Source of the DNA: Veillonella atypica KON
Lineage (GTDB): Bacteria; Bacillota; Negativicutes; Veillonellales; Veillonellaceae
NCBI RefSeq assembly: GCF_002959915.1
Contig: NZ_PPDE01000008.1
Coordinates: forward strand, 731,790 to 795,789
Direction of reading: 5' to 3'
Length of the DNA: 64,000 nt
The notes below the pieces were generated by a model. It was not told where the DNA came from, searched no databases, and saw only the letters and a program-made list of their open reading frames with translations. The position numbers were made by a program, and so were the translations under genes. Positions 30,687 through 41,600 of the stretch are shown here, one piece after another. Every line of letters begins with the position of its first letter. Position 1 is the stretch's first letter.

Positions 30687-32033
30687 TTACTCTCCTTTAA
30701 TGGACACAATAGAAGATAACACCGGTATAGCACCATATCGCCCTTCTAAATAGGCTTTACTCAATTTGGTATCATAGCGTTCCTTGAATTTAGCAAGAGA
30801 ATAAATATGACTACAGTTTTCATGGTCTCGTTCTATAAACCAAATTTCATCACGTCTAAATAATTTTAAATCCATAATGCTTGATTCATGAGTAGTAAAT
30901 AGTAATTGCGTATCAGAATTCTTATGAGTTTCCATAAACAGTTCTAGGAAATGTTTCGTAAGATTAGGATGTAAGCTACGTTCTAACTCATCGATAATAT
31001 ACACCATATGATCTTTATTAGATAATATTAAATCCAATAAATCAAAGATACGTTGTGTCCCATCAGATTCTTCTTTGAAAGAAAAATCGAATGGTGATTC
31101 ACCATGGTGTAAACATAAAGTCGTAATGTCAGGATGTTCTATATCTTGAAAGTCTATAGCAAAAAACGTATCATGACTACGCATCGTCAATTTGCCACCT
31201 TTGAATTCTGTAGTACTTAATTTAATTTTCTCTATCAAATTATTATAGACTTCTATCGGTAAGGACTGTTTTAATTCCTCTTGTGTAATTTTTTTTATCG
31301 CCACATTACTAATACCGGTATCAAAATCAGCAAGTAACTCGCTAATTTTTTCTAGTGAGCCTTCTTGGTAGTAATATGAAAAACTATTGAGGATTGTATT
31401 CGGTGTAATAATTACAATATGGTTACACAACCAATCATAGATTTCAAATAAAAATTCTAAGCCTTTTAACTTATTGATATCTTTACCATGATTCATAACA
31501 CCTAAAAATAAACGATTTTGATCTTGTTGAGCAAAATCTTCAGCGTATATGGTAAATCGATTTACAGCATCCTTTGTTAGCTTTAGAGATCCCAACGTAG
31601 GCATTGCATTCTCTACTTCGAATAAAAGCTTAGCAGACCCATGTGGCCGTAATTCATATAGCCATTCTCCCGTTATTCTTCCTTCAGATAATAATACGGA
31701 AAAACCATATGCATAAAATTTCCCATTAAGTGTAAATTGTAACTCAAATTCACTATCTGTATGTTCATTTTCCGCTTTTGTACGAGAAAAAAATAATCTT
31801 GATTCAAAAGGTAATCCATGTTGCAAAGTCCACTGCATAAATCGCAAGATTTCAACCAAATTAGATTTTCCTGATGCATTAGCACCATAAATAACGGCAT
31901 TCTTTAATATTTTAGTATCTTTAATTTTCCGAACATGACCTGTATGAGTTTGAATCTTACTAGAGGATATCATTGATAAACGTTCTGTTTTATCAAATGA
32001 TTTAAAATTACTTGCACTAATATTTACTAACAT
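30687..32033 (-). CDS. rloA: RloA / AbiLi-like ABC-type ATPase
   Basis: 448 aa. Opens with LVNISASNFKSFDKTERLSM, typical of AAA_15/AAA_21 ATPases. Walker A is GANASGKSN at 50-58, the signature-like region is SDGTQRIFDLLDLIL, Walker B is YIIDELERSLHP and a His switch is in LFTTHESSIMDL. It would sense infection and control RloB, the next gene. The pair has its own terminator. Starts with ATG 32033, preceded by GGAGG about 7 nt upstream. Similar RloA-type proteins follow further upstream (33535), suggesting a built-up defence island. Confidence 0.88.
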   Translation of the reverse strand: MLVNISASNFKSFDKTERLSMISSSKIQTHTGHVRKIKDTKILKNAVIYGANASGKSNLVEILRFMQWTLQHGLPFESRLFFSRTKAENEHTDSEFELQFTLNGKFYAYGFSVLLSEGRITGEWLYELRPHGSAKLLFEVENAMPTLGSLKLTKDAVNRFTIYAEDFAQQDQNRLFLGVMNHGKDINKLKGLEFLFEIYDWLCNHIVIITPNTILNSFSYYYQEGSLEKISELLADFDTGISNVAIKKITQEELKQSLPIEVYNNLIEKIKLSTTEFKGGKLTMRSHDTFFAIDFQDIEHPDITTLCLHHGESPFDFSFKEESDGTQRIFDLLDLILSNKDHMVYIIDELERSLHPNLTKHFLELFMETHKNSDTQLLFTTHESSIMDLKLFRRDEIWFIERDHENCSHIYSLAKFKERYDTKLSKAYLEGRYGAIPVLSSIVSIKGE

Positions 32034-32155
32034 AATTCACCTCCAACTACTCTCATCATACATAAACCAAATACATTTTTCAATATTATTTTTATTATTT
32101 GACGAAAAAATCGTTAAATAGTCAATAAAATATAATTCAATATGTAAACAATCAA

Positions 32156-33358
32156 CTACCTAATTTTAATAATATCCGCTAACGCCTGCTCTGCTGCTTT
32201 CATAGATGCATATTTAGGCACTGTTCCTTTAATTAAATTACCTAAAATAACATTTGATTTGAGTAATTCATTACGTTCAATTTCATCACTGTATTTAACA
32301 GCCTCTAATGTTCCATCATTACGTTTACGAGTAATATAAATATTATCTTTTCTCACAAAAGTATCCAATAGTTCTGGGTAATGAGTTGTAAAAATCAAGC
32401 AGGCTCCATGAGGGTTATAATCGCGATTTTCAAATAAAGATAAGATCCATTCTACAAGGCGTTTATTTATATGATTTTCTATCTCATCGAATAAAATATA
32501 TCCGCCAGTTTTTAATACGGATTGGAGAGCTGGAAAGAAGTGCAATGCTTTTACAGTACCAGAGGATAAGATAGATTCTAACTCATCATAGGATAAATCG
32601 TACTCAGAATCACCATCTTTTTTGAATTTCAATTTATATTTATCTTTGCCCTCTGACTGTTCAATACAACTAATCGCACTATCAAAACACTGTATAATCG
32701 ATACATCAGGAATCATAGGACGTATATTCCGAACCGTATTATATTTTTCAAACGAACAAAGTACCTTTGTTGCCTTATCCTTAAACATGCTCGCAATACT
32801 CATATCATCAAGTAAAAACTTAGCATCTTCAAAATCAGTACGTTGATTAACAACCTTAGAGCCTACAAAATTAAATAGATTCTTTTTAGTTAGTTTTGAG
32901 AACGATCGTACTTTCAATATCTCATTCTTATAAACAAAATCATATTCTTCGTCCAATGTATATCGTTTTATGATTGAAGATGTTAATTCTAATATTTGCT
33001 TACCAATTTCAAACCACATAACAAAAACTATTGGTTTCTCATTTGTACCATCAACACTTCCTATAATTTTCTGAATAATTGGTTTGATATGAGGATCATT
33101 TAACCTAGCGTCATTAGCCACAATCTGTAACAACATCTGAATAACCTCTAAAATCGTTGTCTTACCGGTCGCATTAAGACCTGTGAAAGCTATTAAATTT
33201 TGGGAATAAATAGACGCTCCACTGTCAATCCTATAAGCCCTTTCTATGTTGTCATTATCAGTAATTAACTGACTCACTTTATCAGTTGCCACTAAATTGA
33301 TATGTAAATTTTTACCAAACAAATTCGTGTTGTGTATTTCAAATCCTAATAACCGCAC
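32156..33358 (-). CDS. AAA-family ATPase (AAA_15/21-like), orphan
   Basis: 400 aa. Walker A is GLNATGKTT at 60-68 and Walker B is YILFDEIENHIN near 290. The His switch is LIFTTHYPELLD. There is a long helical middle (YTLDEEYDFVYKNEILKVRS) and a C-terminal tail (NLIKGTVPKYASMKAAEQAL). Related to RloA but with its own N-terminus (RLLGFEIHNTNLFGKN) and no nuclease partner gene next to it. AGGAGG is close to the ATG. It could be an independent single-gene defence ATPase or may share RloB. The 120-bp gap to rloA shows no clear terminator, so co-transcription is possible. Confidence 0.8.
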   Translation of the reverse strand: MRLLGFEIHNTNLFGKNLHINLVATDKVSQLITDNDNIERAYRIDSGASIYSQNLIAFTGLNATGKTTILEVIQMLLQIVANDARLNDPHIKPIIQKIIGSVDGTNEKPIVFVMWFEIGKQILELTSSIIKRYTLDEEYDFVYKNEILKVRSFSKLTKKNLFNFVGSKVVNQRTDFEDAKFLLDDMSIASMFKDKATKVLCSFEKYNTVRNIRPMIPDVSIIQCFDSAISCIEQSEGKDKYKLKFKKDGDSEYDLSYDELESILSSGTVKALHFFPALQSVLKTGGYILFDEIENHINKRLVEWILSLFENRDYNPHGACLIFTTHYPELLDTFVRKDNIYITRKRNDGTLEAVKYSDEIERNELLKSNVILGNLIKGTVPKYASMKAAEQALADIIKIR

Positions 33359-33443
33359 TATAACACCTCCTTTTTAATTATTATATCATTTTTATATGAT
33401 TTAAAACATTTATTTTGTTTAAAACAGAAAATTATACATATAA

Positions 33444-33475
33444 AAAGATGGCGAAACATGCGTTTCGCCATCTTT
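33444..33475 (-). terminator. Terminator of the 33535 ATPase gene
   Basis: AAAGATGGCGAAAC/GTTTCGCCATCTTT followed by TTTATATG on the minus strand; nearly the same stem as after porin 3. Confidence 0.85.
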
Positions 33476-33534
33476 GTACATGTACTAAAACTACACTAAT
33501 ATATAAATAAAGTCTTAATCTTGCATCAGCTGGT

Positions 33535-34725
33535 CTATCGTTTACTGTCATCTTTTTTTAATATATCTTTTATCATCGAATCATTAATAATTTGATCAGC
33601 CCCATATAAACCATCTTGATAGTTCTTTTTAATCCCTTTAATACTTAACTCATTATAGTCAAAAACACTATATAGAGTAGATACACCATAATAACTCTTA
33701 TCTACAAACCAAACTTGGTCAGTTCTTATGAGAGCATCCAATATATCTATATTATGTGTAGTCGCAATGAATTGCGTGCTTGTATCATTCCATTCATTAA
33801 AAATACGTAATAGGATATTAACTAATTTAGGATGTAAAAAACAATCAAAATCATCAATTAAAAATAGCTTAGAATTATGATGATTGTCCAAAATCATCAT
33901 TGATAAAAATAATAATATCCGTGTACTGATACTTTCTGCTTCATAATCAATAGTAAAGCTTCTTCCATCTTTACATTCATATTCAAATTGAAGCAATAAT
34001 CTAGATTCTAAATTTTGATTATTTTCTTGTATTGGTATGAAAGATTCTTGTATTTTAATATCTTTTATATGAAAATCTACAGCCTTCAAAAAATACAAGA
34101 CTTTTTCTTTTAAATCAGGATTAGTATATAACGGCTTAAACAATTCCTGGTTGCATAAAACATTATGTCCTAAACCAAGTATAAGGATATCTTGTGCGAA
34201 CCATTCATATGACTCTTTAGCTTCTGGTACATTATTTGATTGAGCAAAAAACAACAATGGTTGATTAGCTCTTAATGCGCCCTTTAAACCCTTTATTGAT
34301 GACGGCATAATGATATCATCAACAGTCCTATTAAAAATGATATTATCATTCATAATTAAACGCTCTTCATTAATACTATGAGCATCATAATCTAATTCAT
34401 AACAATATAAATTTCCATTTTTAATAAATTGAATTTTGAAATAAGTATTACCTTCTCCATTGGCAAAAGAATCAACAGGTAAAGCCTCTAACTCAGAAGA
34501 TGTGCCATGAACAATAATAGCTCTAAGTAGTTGGAAAGCTCTAATCACATTAGATTTTCCAGATGCATTACCGCCAAAAATAAATGATGATTTAACAACA
34601 TCTATATCTCTGGATGATATGGTATTTTCTTTAGTATACTCAACAATACCTTCACCTACCTCCATAGAAAAGGTGACTTCTTCTTTAAATGATCGAATAT
34701 TTTTGAAAGTAAAATCTATTAGCAC
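33535..34725 (-). CDS. RloA-like AAA ATPase with altered Walker B
   Basis: 396 aa. Begins MLIDFTFKNIRSFKEEVTFS. Walker A is GGNASGKSN at 51-59. The Walker B region reads FLIDDFDCFLHP, where RloA has IIDELERSLHP, so the catalytic Glu is replaced by Asp. The His switch ATTHNIDILDAL is kept. Very AT-rich like its neighbours. Relatives of this type are often found as lone defence ATPases or with a nuclease; none is adjacent. A degraded ORF lies directly upstream. Confidence 0.82.
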   Translation of the reverse strand: MLIDFTFKNIRSFKEEVTFSMEVGEGIVEYTKENTISSRDIDVVKSSFIFGGNASGKSNVIRAFQLLRAIIVHGTSSELEALPVDSFANGEGNTYFKIQFIKNGNLYCYELDYDAHSINEERLIMNDNIIFNRTVDDIIMPSSIKGLKGALRANQPLLFFAQSNNVPEAKESYEWFAQDILILGLGHNVLCNQELFKPLYTNPDLKEKVLYFLKAVDFHIKDIKIQESFIPIQENNQNLESRLLLQFEYECKDGRSFTIDYEAESISTRILLFLSMMILDNHHNSKLFLIDDFDCFLHPKLVNILLRIFNEWNDTSTQFIATTHNIDILDALIRTDQVWFVDKSYYGVSTLYSVFDYNELSIKGIKKNYQDGLYGADQIINDSMIKDILKKDDSKR

Positions 34726-34834
34726 TATATCACCAACTTATATTTAAGAATTATATTGAACCCTAGTTGCATTAACGTAATTATCGTATAGTAGATAATT
34801 TATAATAACATTTACCTACTCTTATAAATACTAA

Positions 34835-35022
34835 TTAAGCATTATTTTTCCAATCCTCTATAAGTACTTTTGCAGCCTTTTCACTAATGCTATGATTATT
34901 AGATTTATCATGACTTAATACAAAGGAAGCTAGTTAAATTTGATCTTCTGATGTAAACAAATCTAGGTGTCGTTTATCAAATACTCATCAAAGGAAACTT
35001 CTCTATAACAATTGTCAGTTGC
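34835..35022 (-). pseudogene. Degraded ORF remnant upstream of the ATPase island
   Basis: On the minus strand the region reads ATDNCYREVSFDEYLINDT, shifts frame, then LDLFTSEDQI-stop-LASFVLSHDKSNNHSISEKA, continuing to KVLIEDWKNNA and a stop. The protein-like composition with one frameshift and one stop suggests a decayed small gene. It fills most of the 34726-35058 gap; family unknown. Confidence 0.4.
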
Positions 35023-35058
35023 TAAAATCTACATGATGGTGATCTTAAAATTTTATAT

Positions 35059-37071
35059 TTAACATTTTAATATTTCTGGATGCCGTACAACCCAAGCTGT
35101 CAACTCTACATAAGCTTGTTTTATCTCTTCAAAATCATGACGTTCTATATGTGTAATAGGTGCATCTTGCTGTTTAGAATCTCTCCAGTTAATATCCTGT
35201 GCTGTATAGTTACCATAAAAACCGATTTCAGATTGTGTCATCCAATGGTACGGAGTTACAATGTGTTCTTGAGGTTCAAATAAGGAAGGCATTAAAGAAT
35301 AATATTCAAAATCTTTTGGTGCTATAAGTTCAAAAATAGTAGGCATAATTTGCATATGATCACCAATACTATTTTTATTAATCCAATTAGCATCAATATC
35401 CTTATGATACATAGCAAAATATGTACAAAATGATTCTCTAATAGTTTGCTTTCTATATGAAAGCAGAGAATCTGCTATGCCACAGGAATGATCACCTGTG
35501 ACTATGATAAGGCTATCTTCAAAATGTTCTTTCATATCATCAACGAAACGGAATAATGCCTGTTCTGCATACCAATAAGTACCCAAAGATGCTACTTTAC
35601 TCTTATTATCTCTTACCTCTTTAGGAATATTTCCAAAAATCGTATCTGCATCCCATCCATATCGTTCAATAGGAATTGTGCTTGGTGAGTGATTAGATGT
35701 TGTATAAATAAAATGCATAGTTGGCTCATCATCAGCTGCCAATATGCGTTTTTTTACCTCATCTAAAAATAAATGGTCATACACACCTAGCCATGTAGCA
35801 GGTGCATCTTCACCACAAATATCTGGGCCACCAATACATTCATCAAAACCCATTGATGGAGCAAATAAACCTAAGCTAGCCCAAGAAATATTACCTCCAT
35901 ACCAAAGTTTAGTTTTATAACCCAACTTCTTAATTTGTTCTGGCAGAGAAGTAATTATAGTATGTTCCCAAAATTGTGTTTTCTCATTAATTTCTAAATT
36001 AGAATCATAAATCCCTGAAATGAGACTTGTAATAGCCGGTTGAGAAATCATGCCTGCAGGCAAAAAATTCTCCATAGAAATAGTATTCTTTTGTGCTTTA
36101 AACTTCTTTCCTGCATCGGCAATATGATATTCTGAATAAATATCATCCGTCACAGATTGTGTAAGACTTTCACCAACAAGAATAAAAATATGCTTAGGCT
36201 TGGGAATTCGCGGACCTTCAGCTTTTTTTTGTAAAAGCTCTAATGGATTTACTCCTATCTTTACGTCTTTAAATTCTGGAATAACACATAAATTTTTGAT
36301 AGCTGTATCATCATCATGATTCAATACTTCATTAACATTATGTTTATGCACTAATTCTAATGCAATCAAATCATCAATAACGGCTTTAGCTAAAAATATA
36401 TCATTTTTAATAATAGCTGGTACAAAATCCCACTCCGGTTTATTACGATGATTCAATGTACCACCATAACGTAACCAATAGAAAACCACTACCGTAAGAA
36501 TAACTGATATAATTGTTCCCACTACTTGCCCTACAAATGGAAATGTAGGTATCAACAATACCGGTGTTAATAAAGTTGCATAAATTCCTAAAGATGTAAT
36601 TACTGCAAAGGGAATAAAACCAAGTAAAATCCATAACCCATGATTTTCATTAAAAAATATATCTAGTAGATTCTTTTTATCAGCATTACCACCCAAACGA
36701 ACTAATTCATTATAAGTATCTTTAAAATGATAATAATATATTAATTTTCCCATAAATGCAGCATATAATACCATCAAATACAATGTTAAAAGTATGGTTC
36801 TTACAATATCACCTACCGCGAAATAAGAGGATATAAATGCACCCGGTAAAGAGATAACTAAAAAGGAAACTAATAATACATAAGCATGAAAATCGAGTCC
36901 CCACCAAAATCCATAACTAAAGGTTTTAACTAGTTTTTTCTTATCCACCTTCCAATGATATGAGGGTCCATATAGTTTAATAAAAATAAATCTAAAGATA
37001 GCACTGATTATAGGTGCCCATATAAAGATTTTTAAATCCTGTTGTAGTCCTATTAGTAATGACTCGAGCAT
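35059..37071 (-). CDS. LtaS/MdoB-family sulfatase-like phosphoglycerol transferase 1
   Basis: 670 aa. Five to six membrane helices in residues ~1-215, then a periplasmic alkaline-phosphatase-fold domain. Metal and catalytic motifs: VGESLT (Glu ligand), PAGMISQPAITSLISGIYDS (nucleophile region), HFIYTTSNHSP and IVTGDHSCG. Such enzymes transfer phosphoglycerol or phosphoethanolamine onto glycans or lipids of the envelope. It is a close relative of the 55160 gene (same KPKHIF.VGES and ISGIYDS blocks), placed at the other end of the glycan region. Veillonella is not known for classical lipoteichoic acid, so the acceptor is probably LPS or another glycan; this is inference. Confidence 0.88.
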   Translation of the reverse strand: MLESLLIGLQQDLKIFIWAPIISAIFRFIFIKLYGPSYHWKVDKKKLVKTFSYGFWWGLDFHAYVLLVSFLVISLPGAFISSYFAVGDIVRTILLTLYLMVLYAAFMGKLIYYYHFKDTYNELVRLGGNADKKNLLDIFFNENHGLWILLGFIPFAVITSLGIYATLLTPVLLIPTFPFVGQVVGTIISVILTVVVFYWLRYGGTLNHRNKPEWDFVPAIIKNDIFLAKAVIDDLIALELVHKHNVNEVLNHDDDTAIKNLCVIPEFKDVKIGVNPLELLQKKAEGPRIPKPKHIFILVGESLTQSVTDDIYSEYHIADAGKKFKAQKNTISMENFLPAGMISQPAITSLISGIYDSNLEINEKTQFWEHTIITSLPEQIKKLGYKTKLWYGGNISWASLGLFAPSMGFDECIGGPDICGEDAPATWLGVYDHLFLDEVKKRILAADDEPTMHFIYTTSNHSPSTIPIERYGWDADTIFGNIPKEVRDNKSKVASLGTYWYAEQALFRFVDDMKEHFEDSLIIVTGDHSCGIADSLLSYRKQTIRESFCTYFAMYHKDIDANWINKNSIGDHMQIMPTIFELIAPKDFEYYSLMPSLFEPQEHIVTPYHWMTQSEIGFYGNYTAQDINWRDSKQQDAPITHIERHDFEEIKQAYVELTAWVVRHPEILKC

Positions 37072-37228
37072 ATTTCACCTCTGATGATAGTTATCATTTT
37101 ATATAATCTACTGAGAACGTAAATATTTTATCCATACATCTTAGTATACAATAATAACAAATAAAATATACAAGTAATATGACAAAACCAGTGAAGTACT
37201 AAATAATTACTCCACTGGTTTTTATAAT

Positions 37229-38407
37229 TTATTTAGTTTTACTTGTAGTCTTCAACAATTCCTCCCACTGTCCCCAAATGGATTCAGGGCTGAATTGTTT
37301 CATACGATCACGTCCGGCTTGGCCCATGGTAACGCGAAGGTTTTGATCTTGCATCAATCGTTCCAAGGCCTCCGTCAATGGTGTTACCCCATCATCACAT
37401 AAGATGCCTGTTTCCCCATCGATGATAAGTTCATTAACAGCAGAGCAAGATTTATAGCCAATTGCTGGCAAGCCCATGCTCATCGCTTCTCCTAGTGAAA
37501 GCCCAAATCCTTCATAGGCGCTTGGGAAGGCAAATATATCTGCCTTAACGAGTACACTTGGTACATCGGTTGTCGTCCCCATAAAATGAACACGGTCTCC
37601 AAGTCCCGCCTTGGATACGATCATATCCAACTCTTTCTTGTAAATCTTGCGGTCCTCTTGGCCCCATAACTCGATATCCCAATTTGGATACTTCTCGGCC
37701 AATGGTGCAAATGCCTCAATCAATAAATGTGGTCGTTTATGGTTCTTATCGAGTCGCGCTACAAATACGATTTTGTAACGGTCTTTCACCTGTGAAAGCT
37801 CCGCCTGCTCTGCATATTGTGGAATGGCATTACCAATTACAACAGTCTTAGCCTCTGGCAGGTGATTTTTAATATGAGATTCAAAGGATGGCAATAATAC
37901 TTGATTTACCGTACTCTTTGCAACCGCTTCAACCTCCTCTACAGGATAGGTATGAAAATAATCCTCAGGATCACCATGGCTCATGGTGATAACAGGAATA
38001 TTTGTTTTCAAATCTAGCAATAACGCCTTTGAGGCTGCTGGTTGATATGACACGATTACGTCCGGCTTAGTTCGATCTAATACAGACTGAAGATGACCTA
38101 GTAAATACTTCTTCGTAAACTCATTATTCACACCACGAGCTTTACGCTTATCAAAGGCGCGCAAAATCTCCCGTTTTGCCTTATACCAAAGAGGAATAGA
38201 ATGACTTTCACCCTCATAATGACATAGATCATACGCCTCGATGCCCGCATCAAGAGGATAATAAAAATCCCCTGTCTGCACATCGCTATATACAAGGCTC
38301 ACCTCGTGGCCACGGCGCTGCATCTCATTGGCAAACGCAGCCGTCACCTTAGCAAGGCCACCTGTATCGCCTACCATCTTTGTTAAATTTGCTAATAAAA
38401 TACGCAT
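37229..38407 (-). CDS. GT4-type glycosyltransferase
   Basis: 392 aa from ATG 38407 (AAAGGTGA upstream). GT-B fold: the N-terminal half starts RILLANLTKMVGDTGGLAKV with the usual glycine loop. The C-terminal half has KIVFVARLDKNHKRPHLLIE and the nucleotide-sugar site AFPSAYEGFGLSLGEAMSMG with its conserved E-x7-E. Transfers a hexose from a nucleotide donor to a growing surface glycan at the inner membrane. It lies next to an LtaS-like gene. Its 5' region contains polypurine repeats that could vary in number. Confidence 0.88.
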   Translation of the reverse strand: MRILLANLTKMVGDTGGLAKVTAAFANEMQRRGHEVSLVYSDVQTGDFYYPLDAGIEAYDLCHYEGESHSIPLWYKAKREILRAFDKRKARGVNNEFTKKYLLGHLQSVLDRTKPDVIVSYQPAASKALLLDLKTNIPVITMSHGDPEDYFHTYPVEEVEAVAKSTVNQVLLPSFESHIKNHLPEAKTVVIGNAIPQYAEQAELSQVKDRYKIVFVARLDKNHKRPHLLIEAFAPLAEKYPNWDIELWGQEDRKIYKKELDMIVSKAGLGDRVHFMGTTTDVPSVLVKADIFAFPSAYEGFGLSLGEAMSMGLPAIGYKSCSAVNELIIDGETGILCDDGVTPLTEALERLMQDQNLRVTMGQAGRDRMKQFSPESIWGQWEELLKTTSKTK

Positions 38408-38427
38408 TACACTCACCTTTTTATTGC

Positions 38428-38596
38428 TTCTGTCTTTTTATGTCTTCCTACTGTCTTCTTCTGTCTTCATAAAAAACACTATATATAGATTAAATATGAT
38501 ATCTAAATACTAAATATAGTATCCAAATAATATAGAATGAAATGTTCTGTCTTTTTCTGTCTTCCTTCTGTCTTTTTCTGTCTTCCTTCTGTCTTC
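38428..38596. repeat. 21-nt tandem repeats upstream of the glycosyltransferase
   Basis: The unit TTCTGTCTTTTTCTGTCTTC(C) occurs twice exactly at 38545-38565 and 38566-38586, with a partial third to 38596. Degenerate copies start at 38428. On the coding (minus) strand this is an AGACAGAA-rich leader just before the ribosome site. The gap 38417-38676 holds nothing else apart from AT-rich sequence. Confidence 0.85.
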
Positions 38597-38676
38597 ATTC
38601 GATATATAGTCAATTAACTATTACATTATTAATAATATAATAATTCCATAACCACTATTTCATAAATACAAGATAA

Positions 38677-41600
38677 TTATATCATCTGATCAGTAATTTC
38701 TCTTATATTCCCCATCTGATACTTATACATATCATCCCAAAAATCTAGACATTGTTGTTGCCCAACCAAATATCTTTCTTTACAGGATAACTCATATACA
38801 TATGCTAATAATTCATCAAGAGAAGCCGACACACATACAAATTCGTTATCATCATGATGTTGAATAATAAATTTTACTGTTTTACTAAAAAGATTATATA
38901 TTTCAGATATTTTATATTTATTATCTTTTATAAAATCAATGAATTGATGTAACAAAGCTCTATTAACTCCACCAGAAAATATTGTATCAACAAATTCTGT
39001 ATCCCTACCTAGTACTATCAATTTTTTTGAAAATAATTGACTAATACCCTTAAAAATATCTAATTTTTGATCCTGCATCATAATATACCAACTTTTAATT
39101 CGATCAATATATACTTCATACTGCCAATAAATATTAGCCATTTGCATCATGTTGTATAAATGACTATGAGTTTTCAAAGAATCAGTATTCTGCATATATG
39201 ACTTCACAGCAGCATCATCTTTCATATATAACTCTAGAATGCAATAATCTGCTAACCGCCGTAACTCAGAATCTGATGAGTGGTAGCATTCTTTAACAAT
39301 AGATATTATTGATGTTCTATATCCATCATTATATAAACTCATTGGTAGAAAATTGTTATATTCACTATTACATAACCAACAATTTAATAATAAAGAATTA
39401 ACTATCTCTTTACCTACATCTTTATTTTTATTATATCCACTTATCAAAAACTTTAGATACAAATATTTGTCAAAATTAGAATTAAAATCCATTATGGATA
39501 GAATTTTATTCTTATATGACTCGAATATAATATAATCCGTATCAATTAAATGACATATAAGACTAATAAATAACCCCCTTGATGAATTAAGTTCTTCCAT
39601 TATAAAACTATTTAAATCTTGAGCTTTTTTGATATCAGGATTCCTCACATTATTTAAACAATTATTACGAAAAAGGCCTTCTATAAAATCACGAATGTAA
39701 CTATATTTATATAAATTAATTCTTTTATCTATCAGCTGTATCAAATACTTAGTTAGATTTCCTCTAACATCCAAAAAATTAGTGCATATATGAGATATAA
39801 ATAAAGACAGTTCTTCATCAGATAACTTAGATAAAACTTTTTCATCAGTTAACCTAGAAAGTGTACATTCAATATATTCAATATTAATATCATTTCCAAT
39901 AGATATAATTAAATTTACCATTTCATTTGTTTTTTCTTCTATCTTATGTGATAACGCATAAGAAATAGTTGATGTATTATTTTCTATTAATGAAAGCTGA
40001 TTATATCTTCGTTTGGTACGATTGATATCTATTTGCTTATTAGTTAAAAGCTTTTTCCAATCAATCATAGATAATTTTTTAAAAGGAATAGAGGCTCTAA
40101 CATATCCACTTACTATTTTAGTCTTAACCCCTACTTCAATACCATTTGGATACTTTCTATTTAATACACTAATAATGCCTTTCACCTTTTTATTTAATCG
40201 ATTAGTATCAATACTATTTAAAATATTATATTGAAAAGCCCCCCAACAACTATGATAAGCATTTAAATATGAAAATCTTACCTTACCATTTCGTTCATTG
40301 TGAATATATTTAAAATGAGATTTAGATATATATTTCAATACTTTATCAATAAAATATGATAGTGTTTCATTTTTAACTGTACTAGTATGTTTATGAATTA
40401 CATTTTTAACCACAATTAGTGCATTATCATTGTTACTACTATAATCAAACATATTCTGTTTTATATCACTGACTAAGTATATGAGAATTCCTTCACTATA
40501 TTGAGTTGAAATAATTGAAAATGTAAATAAAATAATTTCTTTATATACATAGTTATCAACATTCCAAAGCTGCTTAATATATATCCAAATATTTGATTCA
40601 TCAATATCACATAAATTTTGTATTGCAGACTTAATTATTTCCACTAATAATCTCTTATAAGAAAATATTTGTTTATTAGCAATCCAATTTCGATTCTCTA
40701 AATTATTAATATCTAATGGTATTAATTCAATCAATTTTTGTAATTGACCGACTGATATATGCACATCTAATGTAGAATAATCTTTATAAGGTTCACCAAT
40801 ATCATCATGTACTATTGATATTTTAAGTAATTCAAAAAATCTAAAATCATTATTCTTTATTAGTGATTTTAAATTTTCCATAACACTATAAGAATCAAAA
40901 AACTCTTTATAATATTCAACCCTTAATAGGAAAAATTCATCACAATCATAGCTACATTCTTTATAAAATATATTACTAAATTCACTCTTACTCTCAGGAA
41001 ACAATTTAAAAAATTTATTAATTAACTTCGTACAAATAGGACTAGTATTACATTCTACTGTTCCTAATAGCCATATAACCTTTCTCATTAATTCTTGATT
41101 TAAAAGAAATCGTTCGAAAACTTTTAATTCAATTAATCTTTCTATAAGGATTAAATTCCCCCTTATAGCTTCTTGTAAATAAATCCCCCACTCTTCATCA
41201 AAGAAATTGTTACTAATATATGATATTATTTTTTCATTAATCTCATCGATTTGACCTATAATTTCAAAGAAAACATGTTTAACATAAAATCTAATATTTT
41301 CAGACCTTAAAAGAGTTTCACCAACTTCTAAAAACTTAATAGCTTCTTGGCTATTATATAATTGATCCAACATCATCTGAACTTGATATCGCCTCCATGG
41401 TGTTTGTTCAAATTTTGATCCAATTATCTCCTCTAAAGAGTTCCCCATTAACAATTGTTTCAGCATATCTTTAGCTATAAAATAATCAAATACAGATTGA
41501 TGTATATAGCTATAACTATATCTATCATTAATAATAAGGCCCTCTGACTCCAATTGATTTAATATGGTGCTATAATCCTCTAATACTATACATGGAACTG

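Noticed and set aside
37083..37096. Fur-box-like ATGATAGTTATCAT upstream of the first LtaS-like gene
   Set aside because: Too short and only partly symmetric in AT-rich DNA to call a regulator site.
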